Of a stretch of DNA of 64,000 nt, positions 1 through 8,157 are shown piece after piece (position 1 is the first letter of the stretch; each line of letters opens with the position of its first letter). The stretch is from Rossellomorea aquimaris (lineage in GTDB: Bacteria; Bacillota; Bacilli; Bacillales; Bacillaceae_B): positions 1-64,000 of the forward strand of contig NZ_MINN01000161.1 in assembly GCF_001877785.1 (NCBI RefSeq), in the 5' to 3' direction. The notes under the pieces are model-generated. The model did not search any database. It saw nothing but the letters and a program-made list of their open reading frames with translations, and had not been told where the DNA came from. Both the position numbers and the translations under genes were made by a program.

Positions 1-75
1 ACGGTTTAACTGACGGGATCTAAGTCCCATGGGCAGGGACGTTCTACCCTGGCTACTGTTATAATAAGACCATAT

Positions 76-120
76 AAAAAAAGGTCAACCAGAAATATCT
101 AGAATTCTGGTCAACCTTAT
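76..120 (-). terminator. Imperfect hairpin terminator overlapping a gene end
   Basis: Inverted repeat of about 14 bp per arm (AAGGTCAACCAGAA and TTCTGGTCAACCTT) with a two-base internal mismatch, followed on the minus strand by a run of T. The stop codon of the ferritin-like gene (85-87) and its last dozen codons lie inside the hairpin, which is unusual. Confidence 0.6.
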
Positions 121-393
121 AATACGATCAGGGCAGGTTTCAGTGATTTTGTATGAAGGCTTGCTTCCGGTCAAGGCCTCGTAAATGCTGCTGAATTCTT
201 TCAAATGCCTCTTTTCATCCTTCTGGATCTCAAGGATCCGGTCCTTCTCCTGCTGTGTCGGTGCGTTCCCGGCTAACTTATCGTAGCATGCGATTGTGCT
301 GTACTCGGCGTTGATTGCTTTCTTGATATCTTTGATCAACCGGGTATCCGCGGCGGGCCGATGTTCAGCTGCCCATTGTTGATTGAAATACAT
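85..393 (-). CDS. Ferritin-like domain protein, possibly C-terminally shortened
   Basis: The product is about 102 aa and helical. It carries the pattern of ferritin-like/rubrerythrin-type helices: INAEYSTIACYDKL, where E and Y fit a metal-ligand helix, then EIQKDEKRHLKEF, with an E-x-x-H-like motif. Such proteins bind a di-iron centre, but the substrate cannot be read from sequence. I start at 393 because GGAGG lies 7 nt upstream; an in-frame ATG at 423 has no such site. After ETCPDR the tail becomes RLTRILDISG, which is encoded inside the terminator hairpin. Relatives usually continue with further helices there, so a truncation or recombination at the 3' end is likely (inference). Function otherwise unknown. 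Confidence 0.65.
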   Translation of the reverse strand: MYFNQQWAAEHRPAADTRLIKDIKKAINAEYSTIACYDKLAGNAPTQQEKDRILEIQKDEKRHLKEFSSIYEALTGSKPSYKITETCPDRIIRLTRILDISG

Positions 394-423
394 GGGTATC
401 CTCCTTCTCGATAACATATCCAT

Positions 424-756
424 TTATCTTATGCATGGGGTATGGGCGGATGTGCTGGGAGGTTAGAAGGGGCAGTATAGGAAGCGGTCAATCTTAACCG
501 GTCAGACATCCATTTTCTTCTTGAGTTTTTTCAGGATGTGACGGGATTGCAATGACAATAGTCAGAGCTGTCGCGACTGAGCCTATCTCCTGCCAATGGC
601 CTTTCATAAGTCATTCTGCCAACCAATATCTTTATATAAGGCATAACGAAAGAAATTTTTTCATAATCAAACAATATATGTAAAAAATTGCTATAATGAG
701 TTTTATAAAAGCAGTATTTGCACTTATATTACAATGACAGTAAAGGGGAGCGGCGA
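424..756. other. Divergent intergenic region
   Basis: No convincing gene. A TATAAT hexamer at 692-697 is a candidate -10 box for the YiaA/B gene, but no good -35 box stands 17 bp upstream. Nothing else recognised. Confidence 0.35.
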
Positions 757-1227
757 ATGTCTGATTTCAATGAAAATCCATTGGTGAAGAACGATGACAA
801 GAAACCTAAAATCAAAGTGGAAAGAAAAGAAGGGGAACCGACTTCCGCATTTAAAGGGGCAAGCTGGGCAGCATTGGTGATCGGGGTGGCCGCTTATCTA
901 ATCGGCCTGTTCAATGCGGGAATGGAGCTGAATGAGAAAGGCTATTATTTCGCTGTCCTCGTATTCGGCCTGTATGCAGCGGTTTCCCTGCAAAAAGCGG
1001 TCAGGGACAAGGAAGAGGATATCCCGGTCTCGGGCATCTACTACGGCCTCAGCTGGTTTGCCGTCATTGTCGCCATTGCCTTGATGGCAATCGGTCTTTA
1101 TAATGCCGGCAGCATCATTTTAAGTGAAAAAGGATTTTATGGTATGTCATTTGTCCTCAGCCTGTTTGCGGCGATTACGATTCAGAAAAATATCCGGGAT
1201 ACGCAGGTGGCTAGGGACAGGGATTGA
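757..1227 (+). CDS. YiaA/B two-helix domain membrane protein
   Basis: The protein is about 156 aa: a charged cytoplasmic N-terminus of about 35 residues, then two copies of the YiaA/B two-helix unit. Copy one has GASWAALVIGVAAYLIGLFN and ends LQKAVRDKE; copy two has GLSWFAVIVAIALMAIGLYN and ends IQKNIRDTQ. This gives four membrane segments and a clear internal duplication. Family members are small inner-membrane proteins without a settled function. I start at 757 (MSDFNEN) behind GGGGAG; the upstream in-frame ATG at 718 has no ribosome binding site. It is a single gene, opposite to its downstream neighbours. Confidence 0.8.
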   Translation: MSDFNENPLVKNDDKKPKIKVERKEGEPTSAFKGASWAALVIGVAAYLIGLFNAGMELNEKGYYFAVLVFGLYAAVSLQKAVRDKEEDIPVSGIYYGLSWFAVIVAIALMAIGLYNAGSIILSEKGFYGMSFVLSLFAAITIQKNIRDTQVARDRD

Positions 1228-1269
1228 TTGGAAGGGGCGGTACTGTGTGCAGTACTGCCCTTTGCCGTT

Positions 1270-1473
1270 CTACTCCACTTTATCCGGTTCCCGGAAAGAA
1301 TCGTAGAATAAACAGAGTGTGCATATAGTCAGGATGATGGCATTGATATTTACCTCAGAATACCGAAACAGACTGTCTGAAAAAGCAGCGGCCCCGTATA
1401 GGGCAGAACAGCCTGAGATGAGTCGTACCGTCCGTTTTTGCCTTCGTGAAAGGAACAAACTATTCAGCTTCAT
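1270..1473 (-). CDS. Small hypothetical membrane protein
   Basis: 67 aa, not recognised. It has a basic N-terminus (SRRQKRTVR) and two hydrophobic stretches, roughly residues 17-33 and 42-57, compatible with two membrane segments. Its ATG lies 4 nt after the stop of the upstream MazG-like gene with only a weak ribosome binding site, so it is probably translated by coupling from that gene. Whether the product is made is uncertain. Confidence 0.4.
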   Translation of the reverse strand: MKLNSLFLSRRQKRTVRLISGCSALYGAAAFSDSLFRYSEVNINAIILTICTLCLFYDSFREPDKVE

Positions 1474-1477
1474 TTCT

Positions 1478-1801
1478 CTAATCGGCCATCACTTTTTTAC
1501 CTGGTACCGGATACTTGCGCGCATTCTTCACCATTTTCTCTTCGATGATCTCTTTCACATCCAAATCAAGTTTAGAACAAAGCATTAAAGAGTAGATCAG
1601 GACATCCGCGATTTCTTCCCGGATGTTTTCTTCGTTCTTTTCCAGGGCTTCTTCGCTGCTGATCCATTGGAAGTCTTCGAGCAGCTCGGCGGCTTCGATG
1701 GAAATGGAGATGGCGAGGTCTTTAGGGGTTTGGGAAGGTCCCCAGTTACGTTCATTTATGAATTGGTTGAGTTTATTTGTCAGGTGTTGGATTTCGTTCA
1801 T
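1478..1801 (-). CDS. MazG-like nucleotide pyrophosphohydrolase
   Basis: 107 aa, the usual length of the short MazG/RS21-C6 family of all-alpha NTP pyrophosphatases, which hydrolyse (d)NTPs, often dCTP-type or modified nucleotides, to the monophosphate and pyrophosphate. The metal-binding pattern is clear: EAAELLEDFQW in one helix and EEIADVLIYSL in the next (E-x-x-E and E-x-x-D). GAAGGGAG stands upstream of the ATG at 1801. The house-cleaning role is inferred from the family; the exact substrate is unknown. Confidence 0.85.
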   Translation of the reverse strand: MNEIQHLTNKLNQFINERNWGPSQTPKDLAISISIEAAELLEDFQWISSEEALEKNEENIREEIADVLIYSLMLCSKLDLDVKEIIEEKMVKNARKYPVPGKKVMAD

Positions 1802-2055
1802 TTTGTTTCTCCCTTCAATTTAGTAGATTGGTATAGGTATATTTTAACATTGTTTAATCGGGGTTGAGGCAATCAGCTGAATTATTGTTGCTCTACACAT
1901 CTTTCTGCCTTGAGTAACTCCCTGCCACCGATCCTAGCCCTCATACCAGTGTTTTATGAAAATCATTAATGAAGATCAGAGGTCATTCACCTCTGATCCG
2001 CTGATCAGGCAGGATTTTAAAAAATTACTTATTTTCCCAAGTGACGGAATTATCC

Positions 2056-2160
2056 CAGAAATTAAAAGATTAATTGTCAAATTTAAAAGATTTTTGATTC
2101 GAATTCAAAGATTAACGGCCCGAATTCGAAGATTATCATTCAATTTTAAAAGATTAGTAA
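2056..2160. repeat. 20-21 bp periodic array, AAAAGATTA type
   Basis: Five degenerate units about 20-22 bp long, each with a core close to (T/C)AAAAGATTA after AATT or GAATTC. The array lies in the 657-bp divergent gap between the MazG-like gene and the first PadR gene. Units are similar but not identical, and no gene is supported across them. It shares its period, but not its core word, with other arrays in the window. Confidence 0.7.
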
Positions 2161-2373
2161 AATTATGGAACCCCACTTGGATGAAATGACACTCACAAAT
2201 TCAGCTAAATCCATAAATTCGGCCACTAGAATTACATTTACACCATTTAGTCCCGTGGGCAGGTGGTTTCCGGTTGTTTTCATGGATTTCAGTATAAAGC
2301 GTTGAGACTCCAGCTCTTACCCCGGGCTCGAACGCAATTTTTTTACAAAAAATGTTTCTATTCTGCACGGACA

Positions 2374-2439
2374 TAGTGTATGATACATAGTATAAAGCAT
2401 ATAGTGTACGACACACAGTAAATGCCACACAGTATAATT
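2374..2439 (+). promoter_or_regulatory. Probable PadR operator and promoter region
   Basis: Two related elements about 26-29 bp apart, each with a small palindrome (TGTATGATACA and GTGTACGACAC) and the word CATAGTGTA or TATAGTGTA. A third partial copy ends in AGTATAAT, which may supply the -10 box. PadR regulators commonly bind paired palindromes in their own promoter. The assignment is inference. Confidence 0.5.
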
Positions 2440-2458
2440 CAAGCAAAGAGGTGAAGGT

Positions 2459-2800
2459 ATGGATAAGTCAATGCTGACATCCTTGACGACGGAGCTCCGG
2501 AGGGGGACGCTGACCCTGGCGGTATTGAGTCAATTGCGGACGCCGCAGTACGGATATTCACTTGTCCAATTGCTGGAGAAGAGCGGGATTTCAATGGAGC
2601 AGAGTACACTTTATCCGCTGCTGCGAAGGTTGGAGAAACAGGAGCTGGTCACTAGCAGTTGGGACCGGTCGGAGAGCAGGCCGAGGAGGTATTATGTGCT
2701 GAGTGAATACGGAGATGAGATTCTGAAGCAGTTAAAGGCGGAATGGGAGAACATGTCCGGGGAATTGGCGATTTTATTAAAGGAGGAAGAGGGAAAATGA
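2459..2800 (+). CDS. PadR-family transcriptional regulator
   Basis: 113 aa. A PadR winged helix-turn-helix: GTLTLAVLSQL in helix 1, YGYSLVQLLE around residue 35, STLYPLLRRLEKQELV as recognition helix and wing entry, then RPRRYYVLSEYG in the wing. PadR proteins are usually autorepressors that respond to small ligands. AGAGGTGAAGGT precedes the ATG. The stop overlaps the start of the next gene (ATGA), as in the many PadR-HAAS pairs of Bacillaceae, and the palindromes at 2374-2439 are the likely operator. Confidence 0.92.
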   Translation: MDKSMLTSLTTELRRGTLTLAVLSQLRTPQYGYSLVQLLEKSGISMEQSTLYPLLRRLEKQELVTSSWDRSESRPRRYYVLSEYGDEILKQLKAEWENMSGELAILLKEEEGK

Positions 2801-3783
2801 AGCTTGTTGAACTTTATATTCAAGAAGTGATGAGAAGGCTGCCTGAGAAGAACCGTGACGACATCGCACTTGAGTTGAGATCCACAATTGAAGATATGCT
2901 GCCGGATGATTATAAAGAGGATGATGTGAGAGAGGTTCTGACTGCAATGGGTGACCCCGCTGTGCTGGCCTCCAATTACCGGGAAAGGCCGATGCACCTG
3001 ATCGGACCGCGTTATTACGATTTGTATATCACACTGTTGAAGTTGATCGTGCCGATTGCCGCTGCCATCACGTTCCTCGTATTGGCTGTAACGTCAGTAT
3101 TGAACTATTCAGGTGATTCCAATCCCGTCGAAATGTTCCTGTCCATTGCAGGAAATGGGGTTGTCGAGGCTTTAAGCGCGGGGATGCAGGTGTTCTTCTG
3201 GCTGACCGTGACCTTTGCCGTCATCGAACGGACCGTATCCCCGGAAAGGCAGCAGCCGCTCACGATGAAAGGAAAAGAGTGGACACCCGATGATTTGAAG
3301 GATATCCCGTATATCCCGAAGGAAAAGCGGATCAGCAAGGTTGAGATATTCGGCGGTCTCGTCTGGACAGTTATTTGGTCCATCTGTTATTTCAAAGCTT
3401 CTGACATTGTTGGATTGTACGAAAAAAGTGACGGCGGCAGGGTGTTCACGCCTCTTTTCGAACAGGATATTCTCCTCGGTTACTGGCCATTGATTGTGAT
3501 TCTGATTGGTATGGAGCTGTTCCTTCTTCTCCGGAAATGGCGAGCTGGTGTCTGGACAAAAAGGCTGGCAATCGAGAATGCCGTATATCAATTTGTTCCT
3601 GTAGTTGTCTTCCTGTTTATCTTCCGGAACATGGAAGTGATGGAAGGGGCATTCATCGACAGGATCCAGGTGCTCTTCAACAACTCCTTCAACTTTCAGT
3701 GGTTTTACCTGACAGTGGCTGTTGGGCTGCTGGTCGCTGCGGTGATTAACAGCTATGAAGGTTTGAAGATAGCATATAAATAA
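2797..3783 (+). CDS. HAAS-domain membrane protein paired with PadR
   Basis: About 328 aa. The N-terminal 70 residues form a HAAS-type helical signalling domain (LYIQEVMRRLPEKNRDDIALELRSTIEDML, then VREVLTAMGDPAVLASNYR). They are followed by about six membrane helices arranged in pairs, with an extracytoplasmic loop around residue 210-235. HAAS proteins are thought to work with the adjacent PadR regulator as sensor or target. The start is the ATG in the ATGA overlap with padR; a longer reading frame exists but lies inside padR. No ABC transporter accompanies the pair. Confidence 0.82.
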   Translation: MKLVELYIQEVMRRLPEKNRDDIALELRSTIEDMLPDDYKEDDVREVLTAMGDPAVLASNYRERPMHLIGPRYYDLYITLLKLIVPIAAAITFLVLAVTSVLNYSGDSNPVEMFLSIAGNGVVEALSAGMQVFFWLTVTFAVIERTVSPERQQPLTMKGKEWTPDDLKDIPYIPKEKRISKVEIFGGLVWTVIWSICYFKASDIVGLYEKSDGGRVFTPLFEQDILLGYWPLIVILIGMELFLLLRKWRAGVWTKRLAIENAVYQFVPVVVFLFIFRNMEVMEGAFIDRIQVLFNNSFNFQWFYLTVAVGLLVAAVINSYEGLKIAYK

Positions 3784-3784
3784 C

Positions 3785-3846
3785 AAAAAAGGGTCAGGCT
3801 CTCCGTAAGAAACTTTAATAGTTTCCCCGGGTGTCTGACCCTTTTT
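3785..3846. terminator. Bidirectional terminator
   Basis: GGGTCAG (3791-3797) pairs with CTGACCC (3835-3841). A-run before and T-run after serve the convergent HAAS and cupin genes. Confidence 0.75.
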
Positions 3847-3872
3847 GAGGCAAAAGTGCAGCCGCTGGATTC

Positions 3873-4688
3873 TTATCGCCCCATGTTTTTACTTTGCTGA
3901 AGAAGTTTCGATTCCCCCGTACGCTCCCATTCTTCAACCGTTTTGTACGCATCTTCAGGAGTGTAGCCTTTCCCTACAAGGACACCCATGAGAATGAATT
4001 CCTGAAGGATATGCGTGGCATTGATGCCTCGTTTCACGTCCTCCAAGCCTTCATTTACAAGAAATTCGGTATGCATTACCCATTCATCCGGGGTCTTGCC
4101 AAATACTTTCTTATTGCCGTTTCCGCTTTCCATAGCCTCTGCATCCGCTTTGGTCGGATGAACCGTCCCGAATGGATGGTTCGGCGGGGCGTAAATGGAG
4201 TAAAGTTTCAGCGGGGTGCTGCCCGTGTTGGTGACATCATGCCACGTCCCGGCAGGTATAAAGATGGCTGAATCATCGGCAACATTTTGTTTGAAGGTTA
4301 AATTATTTTTGTCTTTCCCCATCTGGACGACTCCCTGCCCTTGTTCAATACGAAGGAACTGATCAACATCAGGGTGGACCTCCAGTCCGATGTCATCGCC
4401 GACGTCGATGCTCATCAGCGTGACCTGCAAGTGTTTCCCCGTCCACAGGGCCGTGCGGTAAGTATTGTTCTGCTTGGCTGCTTCGTTGATATTCAGCGCA
4501 AGTGGATTTGGACCGTAGTCTTTTAATGGAATAGCACGATTTTCATACAAAAACCTTGGATCATAATAGTGGTTTACATACGCTCCGCCATTGGGGTAAG
4601 CAGGTTGAACAGGCTGTCTTACATACTGTCCATTCGCATAGTAAGGATAGTGCTGCTGCCATGAATACATATTCGGGTCATTGTACAT
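3873..4688 (-). CDS. Cupin-domain protein with Tyr/Pro-rich N-terminus
   Basis: About 271 aa. The first 45 residues are rich in Tyr, Asn, Pro and Gln, as in many spore or coat proteins. A single cupin barrel follows (about 75-170): motif 1 GLEVHPDVDQFLRIEQG and motif 2 PAGTWHDVTNTG. Only one His is seen in each motif, so metal binding may be altered. The C-terminal 90 residues are helical and include EGLEDVKRGINATHILQEF. I chose the ATG at 4688, about 10 nt after GGAGGG; ATGs at 4697 and 4718 are in frame but poorly placed. A spore-surface role is only a guess from composition. Confidence 0.7.
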   Translation of the reverse strand: MYNDPNMYSWQQHYPYYANGQYVRQPVQPAYPNGGAYVNHYYDPRFLYENRAIPLKDYGPNPLALNINEAAKQNNTYRTALWTGKHLQVTLMSIDVGDDIGLEVHPDVDQFLRIEQGQGVVQMGKDKNNLTFKQNVADDSAIFIPAGTWHDVTNTGSTPLKLYSIYAPPNHPFGTVHPTKADAEAMESGNGNKKVFGKTPDEWVMHTEFLVNEGLEDVKRGINATHILQEFILMGVLVGKGYTPEDAYKTVEEWERTGESKLLQQSKNMGR

Positions 4689-4753
4689 GTTCCTCATTCC
4701 CTCCACAGGTTTTTTCATTTTATCCTATGCAGGGGTTTGGGTTATGTACCTAT

Positions 4754-4783
4754 AAAAAAACCGCCTCATCACGAGACGGTTTT
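4754..4783 (-). terminator. Terminator after ydbT-like gene
   Basis: Short hairpin (GAGACGGT pairing with CCGCCTC, one G-T pair) followed on the minus strand by seven T. It overlaps the end of the coding region. Confidence 0.7.
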
Positions 4784-6193
4784 GCGGTGATACCACTCAT
4801 AAAACATCCCAGCTTCCTCCTTCGGCACCCCGTACAGCAGGCTTTCATGCGCGGGGTCCGCCCGGTTGGAGAACATGATGGTGGCGACCCCGAATTTCCG
4901 CTGCAGCCAGTTGTGTTTGACGGTCACCTGCTGGATGCGGTGGAGGTGGGTGACGAACGTTTCGTTCATCCATCCTCCCTTCCGGATCTGGACGGTGTGT
5001 CCGTGACGGATGTAGCTTGTGAAATAGTAGTCAAGGATCCTCAGGAAGACGGAGAATCCGAAGATGATCGCCGCAGCCCACAGCCTTTCTTTATTGAAAA
5101 ACCATAATCCGATCAGGGATGCGATCGTCAGGTAATAGGGCTGAATCAGTTTCAGCCACAGCACCTTGACCGGGAAGCGCTCCATCTCTTCCCGGATGTG
5201 ATACTGGGGCAGGATGGAGTGCAGCATGCTGTATGCATCGTGCTTTGGCATGAACGGATAGAGGGAACTGATATCCTCTTCCCCGTCTGACGTGCCGGCA
5301 CTGATCAATTTGATCGAAACGAGTCCGAACAACCGCTTCACCAGGGTCTGTTCGACTTTTACGGCCTGCACTTTATCCTTTGCAATCGAGAAACTGATTT
5401 CATTGCCGACCCCCTTCTCGATATAAATCCGATCTTTATCGTCGCTGATGACGTAATTCCCATATTTAATCGTGGTCTTCACAAAACCAATCACAATCGA
5501 GATAATCATGGCCGCAATAAAGAGAATGACGAGAACCCACACATGATTCAACAAATAGGACCAGGCGTTTTCCGCTGATTTCTCAATGGAAAAGAAATCG
5601 GCCAGGTTGAAATAAATGGCACTCAGGAGCGGGAAGATGGCAAGGAAACTGAGTGATGTGAAGGATGCCTTCATCAGGTCCTTTTTGGTTGCCCGGAAGC
5701 GGACGATCCGGTCAGATCTCGTTTGTTCACTGTATTCTCCAGCCTCCTTTTTCACTTCAATATAGGAGAGGATCCGCTCTTTCTCCTTCTGGGTGATGAC
5801 CGGAAATTCAAACTCGGCATTTTCCCCGCTCGTGCCGGTCTCCAGGGTAAGGGATGTCAGCCCGAACCAGCGGTGGATGAAGGTCGTACTGGACCGATGG
5901 CTGTGGATCCGGTCCCAGGCAACGGTTTTTTGCTTTTTGACAAACATGCCTTCCTTGAAGACGATGGATGTCACGCCGAGTTCATAGCGGTTGAACATCC
6001 ACCTTGAAAGGATGAACAGGATGGACGCGGCGGTGGCAGCAAGCAGGGCGTAGCGCCCCCATATGACCCATGCCGCTGTGGAGTTCGCCTTCAAAAGGAA
6101 CAGAAGCAGATAAAATCCGGCCAGGCCCTTTAATGATGAGAACACCTCAACGGCGATATACGCCGGATGATAGCGCTTGGGTGGATGATTCAT
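4769..6193 (-). CDS. ydbT: Bacterial PH-domain membrane protein, YdbT-like
   Basis: 474 aa with paired membrane helices and three bPH2-type segments. The first starts near residue 65 (YELGVTSIVFKEGMF), the second near 240 (NYVISDDKDRIYIEKG), the third near 385 (HTVQIRKGGWMNETF). Each ends in a W-x-x-R/I-H or H-R-I-Q-x-V motif, the hallmark of YdbT. It overlaps the partner ydbS by 4 bp (ATGA). In B. subtilis the pair is membrane-associated and has been linked to resistance to some antimicrobial peptides. No catalytic site is visible. Confidence 0.82.
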   Translation of the reverse strand: MNHPPKRYHPAYIAVEVFSSLKGLAGFYLLLFLLKANSTAAWVIWGRYALLAATAASILFILSRWMFNRYELGVTSIVFKEGMFVKKQKTVAWDRIHSHRSSTTFIHRWFGLTSLTLETGTSGENAEFEFPVITQKEKERILSYIEVKKEAGEYSEQTRSDRIVRFRATKKDLMKASFTSLSFLAIFPLLSAIYFNLADFFSIEKSAENAWSYLLNHVWVLVILFIAAMIISIVIGFVKTTIKYGNYVISDDKDRIYIEKGVGNEISFSIAKDKVQAVKVEQTLVKRLFGLVSIKLISAGTSDGEEDISSLYPFMPKHDAYSMLHSILPQYHIREEMERFPVKVLWLKLIQPYYLTIASLIGLWFFNKERLWAAAIIFGFSVFLRILDYYFTSYIRHGHTVQIRKGGWMNETFVTHLHRIQQVTVKHNWLQRKFGVATIMFSNRADPAHESLLYGVPKEEAGMFYEWYHRKTVS

Positions 6194-6708
6194 GCCCCGA
6201 CCTCTCCTTTTTCTGCCTCATTGTCCCTGATTTTCGCGTAGGTGGCGATCTCGGCCTTCAATGTTTTCGCCGTATCAGCCGGAATGGCAGGAATCTTATG
6301 ATTCGAGGCCGTCGTGCCGATTTCAATTTCGTAAAGACCATAGCGCCTCATGAGCGGCCCCTGTTCGGTGCGGACGTATTCGACTTTTTCCATTGGGATG
6401 AGGATATGCTGCTGCTCCCATCTCCCGAACTTCAGCTGCACGAAATCCTTATCCACCTGATAGCGCCATGTCTTCTGTAAATAAACAGGTTCAATGATGA
6501 TCGAAAACACGGCAGAAATAATGAACAGGCCTCCGAGTACGTAAAGAGTGATGCCGACCCAGTTATACCAGTCGAATTTCTCCGTGCAAAGCAGCAGGAT
6601 CGCGATGATGATCAGGACGATCGTGTGTCCGATTGTGTTGGAGATCCTCCATACTTTGGCGGCGTTTTTTGATATGGTTTCCGTTGGTTCATCTATATGT
6701 ATGTACAT
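6190..6708 (-). CDS. ydbS: Bacterial PH-domain membrane protein, YdbS-like
   Basis: 172 aa: two membrane helices (about 26-45 and 50-75) followed by one bPH2 domain with VQLKFGRWEQQHILIPMEKV and RYGLYEIEIGT. This is the usual small partner of YdbT, with a 4-bp overlap between the genes. AGAGGTG precedes the ATG. It is divergent from the second PadR gene, and the shared 160-bp gap contains the two PadR-like boxes at 6791-6849, so the pair may be under PadR control (inference). Confidence 0.82.
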   Translation of the reverse strand: MYIHIDEPTETISKNAAKVWRISNTIGHTIVLIIIAILLLCTEKFDWYNWVGITLYVLGGLFIISAVFSIIIEPVYLQKTWRYQVDKDFVQLKFGRWEQQHILIPMEKVEYVRTEQGPLMRRYGLYEIEIGTTASNHKIPAIPADTAKTLKAEIATYAKIRDNEAEKGEVGA

Positions 6709-6790
6709 GCTTTTTCACCTCTGACTTACATACGCTTGAAACGAAAGAAAAGTTTCAGTTCTATGCTTTTTTGTAAAAATTTATCAAATA

Positions 6791-6849
6791 TATCTTGCAA
6801 TACAAGGTAGTGGTGAATATACTATTAATATATCTTGCATTACAAGGTA
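6791..6849. promoter_or_regulatory. Two PadR-like operator boxes
   Basis: TATCTTGCAATACAAGGTA at 6791-6809 and TATCTTGCATTACAAGGTA at 6831-6849. They are 18 of 19 identical, each a near-palindrome (CTTG...CAAG), start to start 40 bp apart. They lie between the divergent ydbS and padR genes, where both promoters should be. Confidence 0.7.
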
Positions 6850-6866
6850 CTGAAAGGAGAACGTCC

Positions 6867-7196
6867 ATGGCGGATACAACCCAGATGTTAAAAGGAATAT
6901 TGGACGGCTGCCTGTTGTCCATCATCAAAGACGGGGAAATTTATGGCTACGAACTGGCGGCAAGACTCGAGTCTTATGGGTTCACTTCTTTCAGCGAAGG
7001 AACGATTTATCCTTTGCTGCTCCGTATGCAGAAGGAAGGCCTGGTCACTGCCACGCTGAGGAAGTCGACGGCCGGTCCGAAAAGGAAATATTATTCCCTG
7101 ACCGAAAAAGGGGAAGAAGAGCTGGAGTCATTTATCAAGCGCTGGGAACAGCTGAGTTCCTCGGTGAACAATGTGTTGAATAAAAGGGGGATATAA
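6867..7196 (+). CDS. PadR-family transcriptional regulator
   Basis: 109 aa PadR protein: MLKGILDGCLLSIIKDGEIYGYELAARL at the N-terminus, EGTIYPLLLRMQKEGLV as recognition region, then GPKRKYYSLTEKGEEEL in the wing. The start is the ATG at 6867 behind AAAGGAG; an in-frame ATG at 6795 lies inside the operator region and is rejected. Four nucleotides separate it from the downstream HAAS gene. It probably represses itself and perhaps ydbST through the boxes at 6791-6849. Confidence 0.92.
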   Translation: MADTTQMLKGILDGCLLSIIKDGEIYGYELAARLESYGFTSFSEGTIYPLLLRMQKEGLVTATLRKSTAGPKRKYYSLTEKGEEELESFIKRWEQLSSSVNNVLNKRGI

Positions 7197-7200
7197 AAAG

Positions 7201-7968
7201 ATGCTTTCTAAAAAATCGGAACAGTTTCTGATCGAACTTCGGATGCACTTGATGTCAAAGGGGAAAAACGACAGCGAAATCAATGAAATCACGGAGGAAT
7301 TGGAAGATCACCTGCTTCAAGCAGAGGCAGAGGGAAAAGATGTCACGCATATCGTAGGGGAAAGCCCGAAGCAGTATATGAAAAGCATTGGGGAATCGAT
7401 GAAGACGGATTACCGTCAGATATTTGGACTGGTACCGCTGTTTCTCTTGCTGCTGGCTGCTTATTTCAGTCTCGGGCCAGCCATTGAAGGGAAGTTCTCG
7501 CTGACGGGAGGCATGATCTTGATCGTGGCGATTGCAGGAATCGCCGGTTTGCTTGTCTATGGTGCGTTATTATTCAAGGTGCTGCCGAAGTTCCATTCAA
7601 AGTGGAGCTATGTTCTGTTGATTGGTACCATGTTTATTTTCACCGGGATAGGTGTATCCGTCCTGCTATGGTACAACGCCCAGGATTTCCAGCCGGTTTT
7701 TACAGCGACACCTCTGCAAAATAATCTGATCCTCGCTGCGTGTATCGTCATCTTCATTGCGGCAGCCGTCTACACAAAAACATGGTTCACGATCATCATC
7801 CCGCTGTTTCTTTCACTCGGACCGATTGCGACCCGCTTCATTCCGGAGGATGTCAACGAAGATACAACCCTGATTGTATATACGATCATCCTGCTGGCGG
7901 TGATTTCCTTCATTGCAATTTTTGTTTTGATTAGGAGGAGGAAGAAGCAGAAGCAGCCTACACTATAA
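7201..7968 (+). CDS. HAAS-domain membrane protein
   Basis: 255 aa. The N-terminal HAAS domain (about 1-70) contains KSEQFLIELRMHLMSKGK and EITEELEDHLLQAEAEG. About six membrane helices follow, and the protein ends in a basic tail (RRRKKQKQP). It is the second PadR-HAAS module within 5 kb, and its transmembrane part differs from that of the first. It starts 4 nt after padR with GGGGG as ribosome binding site, so co-expression is nearly certain. Function unknown beyond presumed membrane stress signalling. Confidence 0.8.
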   Translation: MLSKKSEQFLIELRMHLMSKGKNDSEINEITEELEDHLLQAEAEGKDVTHIVGESPKQYMKSIGESMKTDYRQIFGLVPLFLLLLAAYFSLGPAIEGKFSLTGGMILIVAIAGIAGLLVYGALLFKVLPKFHSKWSYVLLIGTMFIFTGIGVSVLLWYNAQDFQPVFTATPLQNNLILAACIVIFIAAAVYTKTWFTIIIPLFLSLGPIATRFIPEDVNEDTTLIVYTIILLAVISFIAIFVLIRRRKKQKQPTL

Positions 7969-7975
7969 TGTATTG

Positions 7976-8004
7976 AGCCCAGGTGTTGAGCCTGAGCTTT
8001 TTTT
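7976..8004 (+). terminator. Terminator after PadR-HAAS operon
   Basis: GCCCAGG pairs with CCTGAGC around a six-base loop (one mismatch), followed by seven T. Confidence 0.6.
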
Positions 8005-8157
8005 GTGTGCTTGAAGTACCTCTTAGACCATAAGAGCAAGAATCAGGAGGTATCCCGTGCTTCAGTCTTGATACAATAGAAAGCAAAGAGTGATTTCTTT
8101 CGGAGAGCTGATGATGGTCGGCTGTTTCATCAAATACTGCTGAAAGGAGGTGTGCCC

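Noticed and set aside
2056-2160. CRISPR array
   Set aside because: Units of 20-22 bp without conserved long repeats or unique spacers, no leader and no cas genes; the same holds for all arrays in the window.
2201-2446. Open frame opposite the first PadR promoter
   Set aside because: Runs through operator-like repeats and has no ribosome binding site or recognisable protein.
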